NCBI GenBank assembly: GCA_927405585.1
Contig: CAKMJS010000064.1
Location: forward strand, 1-64,000
Reading direction: 5' to 3'
Length of the DNA: 64,000 nucleotides
From: an uncultured Desulfosporosinus sp.
GTDB lineage: Bacteria; Bacillota; Desulfitobacteriia; Desulfitobacteriales; Desulfitobacteriaceae
Part shown: positions 25,576 through 33,849 of the stretch, in pieces
Layout of the letters: the number at the start of each line of letters is the position of its first letter
How positions within the stretch are numbered: the stretch's first letter is position 1
Translations under genes and position numbers: made by a program
Notes under the pieces: model-generated
Database searches by the model: none
The model's input: the letters and a program-made list of their open reading frames with translations, nothing else
Told to the model about the DNA's origin: nothing

Positions 25576-26507
25576 GTATTCAAGAATTCATGATCCCTTT
25601 ACTGGCAGCTGCTGTCATTGCTGGCACGCCAATCCTCTTCGCTGCCTTAGGAGAACTCATCACGGAACGCGCCGGGATCATTAATCTAGGCGTGGAAGGA
25701 ATTATGTTGATGGGTGCAGTGACTGGGTTTATGGCAGCGGTCACCACCAGCAACCCTTGGATCGGCTTACTGGCCGCGATGTTTGCAGGTGGAGCACTGG
25801 CTCTCGTCCATGCTTTTTTAACGATCACTCTGCGGGCGAACCAAGTCGTCACAGGCCTAGCTTTGACGATATTTGGTACAGGGTTTAGCGGTTATCTTGG
25901 TAAGGCTTATGTTGGCATACCGGTGCCAAAGGCCTTTGTGCCGACTCCTCTTGGACCGTTGGCAGATATCCCGTTTATCGGCCCGATTTTTTTCCAGCAT
26001 GACGTTTTAGTCTATATCAGTTATGTTTTAGTGTTTGTGATCTGGTATTTTCTGCAACATACCTCGCCCGGCTTAAACCTTAGAGCTTTAGGGGAAAATC
26101 CAGCAGCGATGGATGCCCTCGGTATTAATGTTTTTCGCTTGCGCTATATCTATGTCGTGATCGGCGGCATGTTAGGCGGTGTTGGGGGGGCTTACCTATC
26201 CCTAGCCTATGCCCCTAGCTGGCTGGAAAACATGACGGCAGGTCGCGGCTGGATCGCGGTTGCTTTAGTCATCTTTGCTCTTTGGAATCCGTGGCGAGCT
26301 ATTATGGGTGCCTACCTGTTTGGGGGGATTGATGCACTTGGTTTCCGTCTGCAGGTCTTGGGTCTTCACTCGGTATCACCATTTTTCCTAAAGATGTTGC
26401 CCTACTTGTTTACAGTGCTCATCCTGGTCTTGGTGGTTGCTCTCAAAAAGGGACGTTTAGCCACTCCGGGAGCGTTGGGGCTACCCTATGATCGTGAGGA
26501 AAGGTAG
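25572..26507 (+). CDS. BMP-type ABC transporter permease, second system, short subunit
   Basis: 311 residues, the same length as the short permease of the first set. G-I-I-N-L-G-V-E-G-I-M-L-M-G near residue 35 and L-N-L-R-A-L-G-E-N-P-A-A near residue 172 are family markers. The GTG start shares bases with the previous stop. A terminator at 26552 ends the operon. Gene order here is binding protein-ATPase-permease-permease, the reverse of the first set. Confidence 0.88.
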   Translation: MSIQEFMIPLLAAAVIAGTPILFAALGELITERAGIINLGVEGIMLMGAVTGFMAAVTTSNPWIGLLAAMFAGGALALVHAFLTITLRANQVVTGLALTIFGTGFSGYLGKAYVGIPVPKAFVPTPLGPLADIPFIGPIFFQHDVLVYISYVLVFVIWYFLQHTSPGLNLRALGENPAAMDALGINVFRLRYIYVVIGGMLGGVGGAYLSLAYAPSWLENMTAGRGWIAVALVIFALWNPWRAIMGAYLFGGIDALGFRLQVLGLHSVSPFFLKMLPYLFTVLILVLVVALKKGRLATPGALGLPYDREER

Positions 26508-26551
26508 CAAGATCCTTAAACAATGGTAACGAAAATAGAAAGATATTAGGC

Positions 26552-26600
26552 AATGCGCCTATGGGTATAGAGCTGATCTATAGCCATAGGCGCATTTTAT
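26552..26600 (+). terminator. Terminator after the second BMP transporter
   Basis: Arms AATGCGCCTATGG and CCATAGGCGCATT, perfect over 13 bases, followed by TTATATTT. Confidence 0.85.
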
Positions 26601-26832
26601 ATTTCAAAACTTAAATAATGTTATTCCTTATATCCCCTAGACTTACAAGGTTTCTCTGACAATGAACTCGTCCCCTCCGTGGCGATAGAGAAATACATAA
26701 TACATAAAGAATCTGGGTTTACATTTAATACGGTTCTTATTTATACTACAGGAGGAAGATTCTGCGATTTTCGAACTAGTAAAAGGAAGATTAGAATTTA
26801 TCCCTGCTATTATAGGGGAGGAAGAATGGTTT

Positions 26833-27822
26833 ATGACTATGAAAAATAAAATGCCTATGGTGTTGGATATTATCAGCGACAATATAATTAAGCATGGTAA
26901 TCCGCTGGCCTTAAAAGGCTCAGAGGCAGCCGCCTGGGCTAAAGGACTTGACTTGCCAGTCAAGGGAGAACTGCTTTTCTATACCGGTGGGGAATATCAG
27001 ATGCTCCCCTTCATTGACTCGTTGGTGAAAACAATAACCCATGTCGATCAGGGTAGCAAAGTTTTCTCAGTGATGATGGGCGTACGTAATTTGATAGAAA
27101 AAAAGACAGGGATCAACGCTGAGAAAATCTACGCCTCGGTTTTGGCTAAAGATAAGGACAGATACAACTCAGTCTGCTTAAAGGCGGCAAAGGTGCTCCA
27201 AGGGCTAGGGTATGAATTCTGTTATGCGGGAAATGAAGAATTGTACAGTGGTGCCTTGCTTTATGAACTGGGCTATTTAGAAGATATGCGGGAGTATGTC
27301 GAAAATGTGGTGGAGGTCGTCAAAAAAAGCGGGGCCAAAACCATTGTCTGCCTTTCTCCGCATGCTGCAGAAGTCTTTAAGTTTGTCTATCCGAAAATGG
27401 TCGAGGGTTTTGACTTTGAAATTGTTACCTTTGTCGATCTAGTTTGGCAACGCCGAGATAAGCTTACCAAGCTCCAATTTCCAGGTGCGGTCGTAATTCA
27501 TGATTCTTGCCGCTTAGCTCGAGAGTTAGGTATTCACCAAGAGTTGAGAGATATTCTAGACAGCCTCGGAGTTGAAGTGAAGGAGGCTCCGCGCAATCGA
27601 GATTGGACCACCTGCTGTGGCGGCCCAATCAAAATCCTGTTTCCCGAGTTATCCCATGTTATAGGTTCACGTCGTGTCAATGAGTTGAAGGAAAGCGGCT
27701 CTGAGCATATTCTGACGTCCTGCCCGTATTGTTTGTCAGCCTTGGAAGGCGGCCGAGCCAAAGGGGATTCGGCTATAGTCGAAGATTTAATCGAATTTCT
27801 ATATAGGGGGGTTAGAGCATGA
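26833..27822 (+). CDS. CCG-domain iron-sulfur protein (LutA/LldE-like)
   Basis: 329 residues. The C-terminal half has one full CCG-type cysteine block: H-D-S-C-R near residue 225, then T-C-C-G-G-P near 258 and T-S-C-P-Y-C near 295. Such domains bind a [4Fe-4S] cluster in heterodisulfide-reductase- and lactate-utilisation-type complexes. The N-terminal half has G-E-L-L-F-Y-T-G-G-E-Y but no clear second CCG block. Its stop overlaps the start of the LUD gene (ATGA), so the two proteins probably form one redox complex. GGGAGGAAG lies before the start region; the ATG at 26842 is an alternative. Confidence 0.82.
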   Translation: MTMKNKMPMVLDIISDNIIKHGNPLALKGSEAAAWAKGLDLPVKGELLFYTGGEYQMLPFIDSLVKTITHVDQGSKVFSVMMGVRNLIEKKTGINAEKIYASVLAKDKDRYNSVCLKAAKVLQGLGYEFCYAGNEELYSGALLYELGYLEDMREYVENVVEVVKKSGAKTIVCLSPHAAEVFKFVYPKMVEGFDFEIVTFVDLVWQRRDKLTKLQFPGAVVIHDSCRLARELGIHQELRDILDSLGVEVKEAPRNRDWTTCCGGPIKILFPELSHVIGSRRVNELKESGSEHILTSCPYCLSALEGGRAKGDSAIVEDLIEFLYRGVRA

Positions 27823-29024
27823 CAATCGATTTAAGAAAGGACTTTGTCGATTATGCCAAGTCCCTTGATAAAGCCAGTGAAGATCCTAACATAAAAAAGG
27901 CTCTTACCCGAGCAGTAAGCTCTTACCGCAGTACAGTTGCCGAAACGTTGGAGCGCTTTCCACACACTGCAGAATTAGCGGAGGAAGTGCGGGAACTCAA
28001 ATCGCAGTCCATCGCTAACCTCGACAAATTACTAGAACAAGCGATGGCTTCCGTAGAGCGCAATAAGGGCAAAGCCTTTTACGCTAAGGATCACGAGAGT
28101 GCGTTGGAAATTGCGCTGGGCATTATTGGCACCAATAAAACTGTCGTTAAAGGAAAAAGCATGCTGGGAGAGGAACTCCTTCTGCGCGAGTATCTTGAGG
28201 AGCATGGTAATGAGGTTTGGGAGACAGATTTGGGCGAGTTCATTCTACAACTGCGTAAAGACCGTCCTATGCACATTGTTTCACCTTCAATTCATGTACC
28301 CCGTGAACAAGTCGCAGAGGTTTTCAGCAAGTTTTTTGGAAAAGAAGTTCCGCCGGACATTGCAGAAGAAGTAAAAGTTGTCAGAGAGTTCATGCGCGAA
28401 AAGTACTTTACTGCAGAAATCGGCATCAGCGGGGCTAACGTTGTGGCTGCTGACACAGGTGCCATGGTGATCATCGAAAACGAAGGAAATGTGCGCCTGT
28501 CTACCGGTGCTCCCCCGGTCCATATCGTCATCGTGGGGATCGAGAAAATTGTACCAACGTTCCAGGAGGCTATGAAAGTTGCTGAGGTTACTTGGCGATA
28601 TGCCCAGTATGGTATACCGGGCTACGTCAATATTATCAGCGGTCCAAGCAAAACGGGCGACATTGAAAAAGTGACGACGTATGGAGCACATGGCCCTAAG
28701 GAATTCTATGTGATTTTTGTGGACAACGGTCGAAGTGAAATGGCCAAGCAAGAGACCTTCAGCGAGGCCTTACACTGCCTGCGCTGTGGCGGATGCATGT
28801 ATGAATGCCCGGTTTTTCAGGTGACGGCAGGACATTTTGGACACATCTATATGGGCGGGATCGGTACGATCTGGACAGCATTTGTAGCTGGAGGTATGGA
28901 AAAAGCGGCTCCAATGGCTTATTCCTGCCTACGTTGCGGCAGATGTGTCGAGCGGTGTCCGATGAGCATTAATGTGCCCGCAATGGTCGGAGAGCTACGC
29001 AAGCGCTCGATTTACGGTGAGTAA
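27819..29024 (+). CDS. LUD-domain protein with two [4Fe-4S] clusters (LutB-like)
   Basis: 401 residues. A LUD domain spans about residues 55-290 (G-I-S-G-A-N-V-V-A-A-D-T-G is its best conserved stretch). A ferredoxin-like tail follows with C-L-R-C-G-G-C-M-Y-E-C-P and C-L-R-C-G-R-C-V-E-R-C-P. That order is the one found in LutB, part of the Fe-S lactate dehydrogenase LutABC. LutC is missing, and in anaerobes such pairs often serve other dehydrogenases, so the substrate is open. The terminator at 29089 follows. Confidence 0.85.
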   Translation: MTIDLRKDFVDYAKSLDKASEDPNIKKALTRAVSSYRSTVAETLERFPHTAELAEEVRELKSQSIANLDKLLEQAMASVERNKGKAFYAKDHESALEIALGIIGTNKTVVKGKSMLGEELLLREYLEEHGNEVWETDLGEFILQLRKDRPMHIVSPSIHVPREQVAEVFSKFFGKEVPPDIAEEVKVVREFMREKYFTAEIGISGANVVAADTGAMVIIENEGNVRLSTGAPPVHIVIVGIEKIVPTFQEAMKVAEVTWRYAQYGIPGYVNIISGPSKTGDIEKVTTYGAHGPKEFYVIFVDNGRSEMAKQETFSEALHCLRCGGCMYECPVFQVTAGHFGHIYMGGIGTIWTAFVAGGMEKAAPMAYSCLRCGRCVERCPMSINVPAMVGELRKRSIYGE

Positions 29025-29088
29025 GTGACCTAATTGGCTCTTGCTGAAGAACAACTAAGATTAATCTAAAAGAATTTTAATTCGATAG

Positions 29089-29135
29089 AACCTTCCCCAA
29101 GGTCACTCTTTTTAGTGGCCTCGGGGAGGTTTTTA
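29089..29135 (+). terminator. Terminator after the LUD gene
   Basis: Outer arms AACCTTCCCC and GGGGAGGTT with inner GGTCACT/AGTGGCC pairing and TTTTTATTTATT after it. Confidence 0.85.
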
Positions 29136-29255
29136 TTTATTTACACATGAAACACACAAAGTTATATATTGATTGGTACATTAAATTAATTGACAAAACA
29201 TGAACATGGGCATTTAGTGGTAAGCGAAAATATGCTTACCTACGGTTTTCATTAC

Positions 29256-29657
29256 TTAAAATTTTCCACGTCTGCAATCCCTAATTATATTATAATTAAG
29301 AGCCTTTTCTTGAATATGTTTAGTAGGCTTTAAGTCCAGAGAGGTTATTCCATCACAGACTAAGGAATTTGAGGTCTTTTCTTGAATACTTTTAATAGAA
29401 TCACAAAAGTTCTCGTTCGGCAAGTTTATTTCATCGCTGGTCGAGGGAACTGGGACCTTTTTATCGTCATCTAGGTTAAGGTACCCTCCATTTTTTAAGA
29501 CGGTGTATGCAAATTTAAATTCTGGTGGCAAAAAATAAAGGTTCTCAATATTTAGGGGCTTTCCCTCTCCATGAAGGTTTTTCGCTTCTCCTCTTACAAC
29601 GGCTTCTCGAATTTTCTGTTCAGCAATATTCCCAATGTGCCCAAATAAATCTTTCAG
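29256..29657 (-). CDS. DUF1992 (DnaJ-homologue subfamily C member 28) protein
   Basis: About 133 codons to 29657. The conserved DUF1992 pattern is complete: I-A-E-Q-K-I-R-E-A near residue 12, G-E-G-K-P-L-N near 32, L-P-P-E-F near 45 and L-K-N-G-G-Y-L near 57. The rest (about 65 residues) is polar and not conserved. The only start that includes the whole domain is a CTG at 29657 behind AGGTGAAAG; a stop codon lies just upstream. A TTG near 29531 would remove the domain. So either CTG is used or the true ATG has been lost. The family's role is not known. Confidence 0.7.
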   Translation of the reverse strand: MKDLFGHIGNIAEQKIREAVVRGEAKNLHGEGKPLNIENLYFLPPEFKFAYTVLKNGGYLNLDDDKKVPVPSTSDEINLPNENFCDSIKSIQEKTSNSLVCDGITSLDLKPTKHIQEKALNYNIIRDCRRGKF

Positions 29658-29961
29658 TTTCTTTCACCTCACAAATACGAGATTAATATTAGTCACTTAC
29701 ATTATATATTAACCAGAACGGTGTTGGTACTCTGAATGAAGATTACCCATCCATATGATTTGTTTCCCACCTTCTGAAATAATAGCATTAGAAAATATAG
29801 ATGCATTTTTAATTGAATGCGATATGTGAAACAGTTTACATCGTGATAACGTTAATATATACTATAATTTGGATATTATTTGTTCCAGAGTTAAATGCGC
29901 TTTGTTTATGACAACTTCAGCTATTCAACAGATAAAATATACTCATAGGGAAGTGTTATTT
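29658..29961. other. Divergent intergenic stretch
   Basis: AT-rich, about 300 bases between the leftward DUF1992 gene and the rightward response regulator. An upstream in-frame ATG at 29869 for the regulator has no ribosome site. No repeat or RNA is recognised. Confidence 0.4.
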
Positions 29962-30669
29962 TTGAATGTATTAATCGCAGAAGATGAAAAGGACATTAGA
30001 AACCTTCTAACGTTGCAGCTTGAGCAAGAAGGGTACTCCGTCTTTGCTGCCAAGGATGGTCTAGAGGCTTTAGAGGTCATCCAAAACAAAGCTATCGACC
30101 TTGCCGTCCTTGACGTTATGATGCCGCGACTCGATGGCTTTAATCTGCTAAGAAAGATCCGTCAAACAAGCAATTTACCTGTTATATTTCTCACGGCTCG
30201 TGGAGATGATATGGACAAAGTTTTAGGGCTTGGCATTGGGGCGGATGATTACCTTGTCAAGCCGTTTAGTATGATGGAGTTGTTGGCAAGAGTTGGAGCG
30301 CAGCTTAGAAGAAATCATGAATACTCTTCCCTGACACCACAGGCATTCTCCAGAATCGAGTCCGGCAACTTGTGCTTAGATAAGGACGCTTGTTGTGTCT
30401 ACAAAGATGAGGTACTCGTGGAACTAAATGCCAAAGAATACTTGTTATTGAAGTACTTAATGGAGAACCCGGAAAGGGTTTTTACCAAGAAGCAGTTATA
30501 CATGGCTGTGTGGAACGAGGATGTTTACTACGATGACAATACCATTATGGTACATATTAGTCATCTCAGAACGAAGCTAGAGACTGACCCCAAGAATCCA
30601 GACTATATCAAAACTATTAGGGGTATTGGTTATAAGTTTCATAAACAGGTCGAGAGCAGCTTATTATGA
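29962..30669 (+). CDS. OmpR/PhoB-type response regulator
   Basis: About 235 residues from the TTG at 29962, where the receiver domain begins (N-V-L-I-A-E-D-E-K); AGGGAAG lies upstream. The receiver has the phospho-acceptor D51 (L-D-V-M-M-P), T-A near 79 and K101 (L-V-K-P-F). A winged-helix output domain covers about residues 135-232 (H-I-S-H-L-R-T-K-L-E and I-R-G-I-G-Y-K-F). Its stop overlaps the histidine kinase start (ATGA), so the pair is one operon. The target genes are unknown; the membrane methyltransferase downstream is a candidate. Confidence 0.92.
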   Translation: MNVLIAEDEKDIRNLLTLQLEQEGYSVFAAKDGLEALEVIQNKAIDLAVLDVMMPRLDGFNLLRKIRQTSNLPVIFLTARGDDMDKVLGLGIGADDYLVKPFSMMELLARVGAQLRRNHEYSSLTPQAFSRIESGNLCLDKDACCVYKDEVLVELNAKEYLLLKYLMENPERVFTKKQLYMAVWNEDVYYDDNTIMVHISHLRTKLETDPKNPDYIKTIRGIGYKFHKQVESSLL

Positions 30670-32066
30670 AACTAGAAAACCGATTCTTAGCCAATTATGT
30701 CCTTATGTTTATCATCTCGTCCATGATTGCCATCTTTGCGGTTATGCTTTTGGGGTTTGCCGGTGATGTGATATCGAAGACTCTGGTAAAAAACAATTTC
30801 ACAGCAAAAAAACTCATGAACGATGATGTTAAAAGCATTGAGACAGCAGGGGTTCTGGAAAGTGGTGGCGGTGTTCAGGTCATTAACAGTCAATACGAAG
30901 TCGTTTTTTCTGCAGGGCTTAATACGTTCTCCAAGGCTAAGCTTACCACAGCAGAGTTCACCGATTTCTTGATAAAGAGCAAAAGCTTAGGAATCCCCTA
31001 TAGCTATAACATAGAATACAATGCTAAAGAACAGTTTTGGCTGGTGGTGACATTTCCGACTTCTTTACGAATTGACATTGATATCGCACAAAATAAAGAC
31101 TATGCTTCAGTCGATACACAGGGAGTCGTTGGTGTTATTGTTGCTGTTTTTATCTTCTACTTAATACTGCTTGCCCTTAGCACCGTAATATATTCTAAGT
31201 TAACCTCGGTTGGAATTATTAATCCTCTGAAAAAGCTTTGCAACAGTGCTCGGCGCCTAAAAGAAGGTGATTATTCATCTAGGGTTGATCTTAATCTGAA
31301 AAATGAGTTTGGTGAATTAGAAACTATTTTTAACGAAATGGCCCAACAAATTGAACAGGAAATATCTCTTAGAAAAGAGTCAGAAGAAAATCGCAAACAG
31401 CTTATCCTTGATATTTCTCACGATCTCAAGAATCCTTTAACAAGTATTATGGGCTATGCTGAGCTCTGCCATGATAAACAGGATTTATCCAAAGATGAAC
31501 TTTACGAGTACACGGAAGTCATCTACGAGAACAGCTTGCGAGCAAACAATTTAATTACCGACCTGTTCGAGCTCTCCAAAATGGAAAGCTCTGAATATAC
31601 AATTCACAAAACGAGAGTAGACCTTGGTGAGTATTTGCGGGTGAAAATCGGAACGTTCATTACAACCTTTGATAAGGTCGGCTTTACGTATGATTTTGAG
31701 ATCCCTGAAAAAGAGATCTTTGCTGAGATTGATATCCAGCAGATGGATAGAGTGTTTCAAAATCTTGTTGTTAATACCGTTCATTACAACCCAATAGGAA
31801 CTAACGTCTCGATAAGCTTATTTGAGCAGGACGCTAAAATTGTTATTATTTTCAAGGATAATGGGATCGGTATACCAACTGAACTCTCGAAAGATATCTT
31901 CCATCCGTTTGTAAGAGCGGATTGTTCAAGAAATTCACAAACTGGTGGCACAGGTTTAGGACTGGCAATTGTTGAGAAAATTATTGCTGCCCATGGCGGT
32001 ATTATCAGCCTAACAACCGATGAAAACTGCGGATGTGAGTTTAGAATCACCCTCCCGAAGATTTAA
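30666..32066 (+). CDS. Sensor histidine kinase
   Basis: 466 residues. Two membrane segments (about 8-33 and 154-176) flank an external sensor of about 120 residues. HAMP follows (residues 180-232). The HisKA box is D-I-S-H-D-L-K-N-P, with the phosphorylated His near residue 257. The ATPase part has N-T-V-H-Y-N-P (N box), D-N-G-I-G-I-P and G-G-T-G-L-G-L-A-I-V. All motifs are intact. It phosphorylates the regulator encoded just upstream. Confidence 0.92.
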   Translation: MKLENRFLANYVLMFIISSMIAIFAVMLLGFAGDVISKTLVKNNFTAKKLMNDDVKSIETAGVLESGGGVQVINSQYEVVFSAGLNTFSKAKLTTAEFTDFLIKSKSLGIPYSYNIEYNAKEQFWLVVTFPTSLRIDIDIAQNKDYASVDTQGVVGVIVAVFIFYLILLALSTVIYSKLTSVGIINPLKKLCNSARRLKEGDYSSRVDLNLKNEFGELETIFNEMAQQIEQEISLRKESEENRKQLILDISHDLKNPLTSIMGYAELCHDKQDLSKDELYEYTEVIYENSLRANNLITDLFELSKMESSEYTIHKTRVDLGEYLRVKIGTFITTFDKVGFTYDFEIPEKEIFAEIDIQQMDRVFQNLVVNTVHYNPIGTNVSISLFEQDAKIVIIFKDNGIGIPTELSKDIFHPFVRADCSRNSQTGGTGLGLAIVEKIIAAHGGIISLTTDENCGCEFRITLPKI

Positions 32067-32084
32067 GCTCGATTTAAGATAAGC

Positions 32085-32148
32085 AACAGCCTCATTTAAG
32101 GTACCCTTGATATAGTAATAGCAAGGGTGCGAAATGAGGCTGTTTTTT
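32085..32148 (+). terminator. Terminator or attenuator after the kinase gene
   Basis: Arms AACAGCCTCATTT and AAATGAGGCTGTT with TTTTTT after, and an inner ACCCTTG/CAAGGGT pair in the loop. It lies between the kinase and the methyltransferase genes, so read-through may be regulated. Confidence 0.85.
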
Positions 32149-32187
32149 CAGTTTCTTGATACAAAATAATAGTTGGAGGTAATTTCT

Positions 32188-32799
32188 ATGGAAACGTTAG
32201 AAAGTCATTTTTACAATTGGTTTGGTGTTTTGTTTTTTGTAGTTTTATACAGTGTGGTGCTATTTTTTATCCCGTTTTATAGGAAAATGGATACAAAGCC
32301 GGCAGGAACTTATTTGGCCTTTATCGTAGCCTTCGCCATCGAGATGCATGGTATTCCCTTTAGTATGTGGGTAATTTCCTGGATCATCGGAAAAAACCTT
32401 CCCGAAGGGATTCTCTGGGGGCATACCTTGGTTAACTCTATTGGGTTTTGGGGGATGTATATTAATATCGGATGTGCTATTGTGGCGTTATTCCTGATTT
32501 TAAATGGTTGGTATAACATCCATAAAAAATACTGGTCCAAGGAAACAGGAAAAGGTTCTCTTGTAAAGAGTGGAGTTTATCGATTCATCCGTCATCCTCA
32601 GTATACTGGTCTACTGCTATTGTCCTTTGGAATGATGGCTGAATGGGCAACTTTGCCAATGCTGATTCTGTATCCGGTCATGATTGGTATGTATCTACGC
32701 TTGGCAAAAAGAGAGGAAAAGGATATGCTCAACGAATTTGGCGATGAGTATAGAGAGTATATGAAAGAAACAAAAATGTTCATACCATTTATTGTGTGA
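32188..32799 (+). CDS. Isoprenylcysteine methyltransferase-like membrane protein
   Basis: About 203 residues from the ATG at 32188 (GGAGG before it). Five or so membrane segments. The C-terminal half has the ICMT/PEMT pattern: R-F-I-R-H-P-Q-Y-T-G near residue 142, and R-E-E-K-D-M-L-N-E-F-G-D-E-Y-R-E-Y near 175, which bind S-adenosylmethionine. In bacteria these enzymes methylate membrane lipids or small isoprenoid-linked molecules; the substrate is not known here. It follows a two-component system through a terminator. Confidence 0.82.
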   Translation: METLESHFYNWFGVLFFVVLYSVVLFFIPFYRKMDTKPAGTYLAFIVAFAIEMHGIPFSMWVISWIIGKNLPEGILWGHTLVNSIGFWGMYINIGCAIVALFLILNGWYNIHKKYWSKETGKGSLVKSGVYRFIRHPQYTGLLLLSFGMMAEWATLPMLILYPVMIGMYLRLAKREEKDMLNEFGDEYREYMKETKMFIPFIV

Positions 32800-32806
32800 T
32801 AAGCAA

Positions 32807-32849
32807 AACCCCCTACGGCACAGTTTTGTATCCTGTGTTGCAGGGGGTT
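32807..32849. terminator. Bidirectional terminator between convergent genes
   Basis: Arms AACCCCCTACGGCACAG and CTGTGTTGCAGGGGGTT; it lies 8 bases after one stop and 12 bases before the other. Confidence 0.8.
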
Positions 32850-32860
32850 GCTAAGAGACT

Positions 32861-33679
32861 CTAGCGAGGCAGGATGCCAAGCAACTTGCGAGCCTCAAGG
32901 GGAGTAGCGACTGGACGATCAAAGATTTCGGCTAAGGCTACTAAACGGGTTACTAAAGGAGCATTTCCTTCCGAAAGAACTCCTTTGCGGTAATAAATAT
33001 TGTCTTCAAAACCTGTTCGTACATGGCCTCCGAGCAGAATGCCGTGGGTGTTCATGCTTAACTGATGCCGGCCAATCCCTGAAACGGTCCAGGTGGACGA
33101 CGATGGGATTAGATCGAGGAGAAAGAGCAGGTTTTTAGCGGTAGCCGGTATGCCCCCAGGCACGCCTAAAACAAAATTGAAGTGCAGGGGATCTTGAAGC
33201 AAGCCCTGTTTTACGAGGTTTAAGGCATTTTGAATCATCCCTACTTCAAAGACTTCCACCTCCGGTTTTACGTGATGTAGCTGGCAAGCTCGGGCAAACT
33301 CACGAACCATCGGTAGTGGGTTACTGAAGACGTCGTCTCCAAAGTTCACACTTCCAGTACTCAGAGAAGCCATCTCAGGGGCCAAGGTTACCGGTTGAAC
33401 CCGTTCTTCCGCGCTCATTCCAGTGGCTCCCCCAGTAGACACCTGAATAATGAGATCAGTTTCGGCTTGTATGTAAGAAATTGCTTCAGCAAAGAGTGCT
33501 TTAGCTTGCGAGGGGTTTCCGAATTGATCGCGCATATGCAAATGGACGATAGAGGCGCCAGCCTCGCGTACTTTTCTAGCTTCATCAGCTATTTCTCGAG
33601 GGGTAAGAGGAAGGAAGGGTGTTTGTTGGCGCGTGACTTCTGCACCGACAAGGGCTACAGTGATGATCAATTTTTCCAT
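32861..33679 (-). CDS. kce: Beta-keto acid cleavage enzyme (3-keto-5-aminohexanoate cleavage type)
   Basis: 272 residues, normal for the BKACE/DUF849 family. The enzyme is a zinc-dependent barrel that splits a beta-keto acid with acetyl-CoA to give acetoacetate and a new CoA ester. I-V-H-L-H-M-R-D near residue 45 supplies two zinc-binding histidines; G-G-H-V-R-T-G-F-E-D-N near 230 is also conserved. GGAGGT precedes the ATG. It follows kamA in the same direction, 170 bases later. In lysine fermentation Kce acts after KamA, but the enzymes in between are not here. Other BKACE members act on dehydrocarnitine and similar compounds, so the true substrate is open. Confidence 0.8.
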   Translation of the reverse strand: MEKLIITVALVGAEVTRQQTPFLPLTPREIADEARKVREAGASIVHLHMRDQFGNPSQAKALFAEAISYIQAETDLIIQVSTGGATGMSAEERVQPVTLAPEMASLSTGSVNFGDDVFSNPLPMVREFARACQLHHVKPEVEVFEVGMIQNALNLVKQGLLQDPLHFNFVLGVPGGIPATAKNLLFLLDLIPSSSTWTVSGIGRHQLSMNTHGILLGGHVRTGFEDNIYYRKGVLSEGNAPLVTRLVALAEIFDRPVATPLEARKLLGILPR

Positions 33680-33780
33680 AAGGGACCTCCTATACAGTGA
33701 TTCAACAAAAGTAAAAGACTTAAGAAATTTTATGATTAATAAAGTGTAGAAATATAAGAAATATGAGATATCTATTCATC

Positions 33781-33824
33781 GTGAGACTCCTACTTGTTCA
33801 ACGTTCGTTGGACGAGGGAGTCCC
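33781..33824 (-). repeat. GTGAACTCG-type palindromic repeat between kamA and kce
   Basis: On the minus strand GGGACTCCCTCGTCCAACG is followed by CGTTGAACAAG and GGAGTCTCAC. The CAACG/CGTTG hairpin and the flanks resemble the repeats at 16872, 40091 and 57580. Outer GGGACTCC and GGAGTCTC also pair, so it could work as a processing or partial termination site. Confidence 0.55.
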
Positions 33825-33849
33825 AAAAAAATGGATGCGAGCTCGCAGC

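Noticed and set aside
26643-26963. 106-codon minus-strand frame
   Set aside because: Shadow of the CCG-domain gene start on the other strand; no ribosome site.
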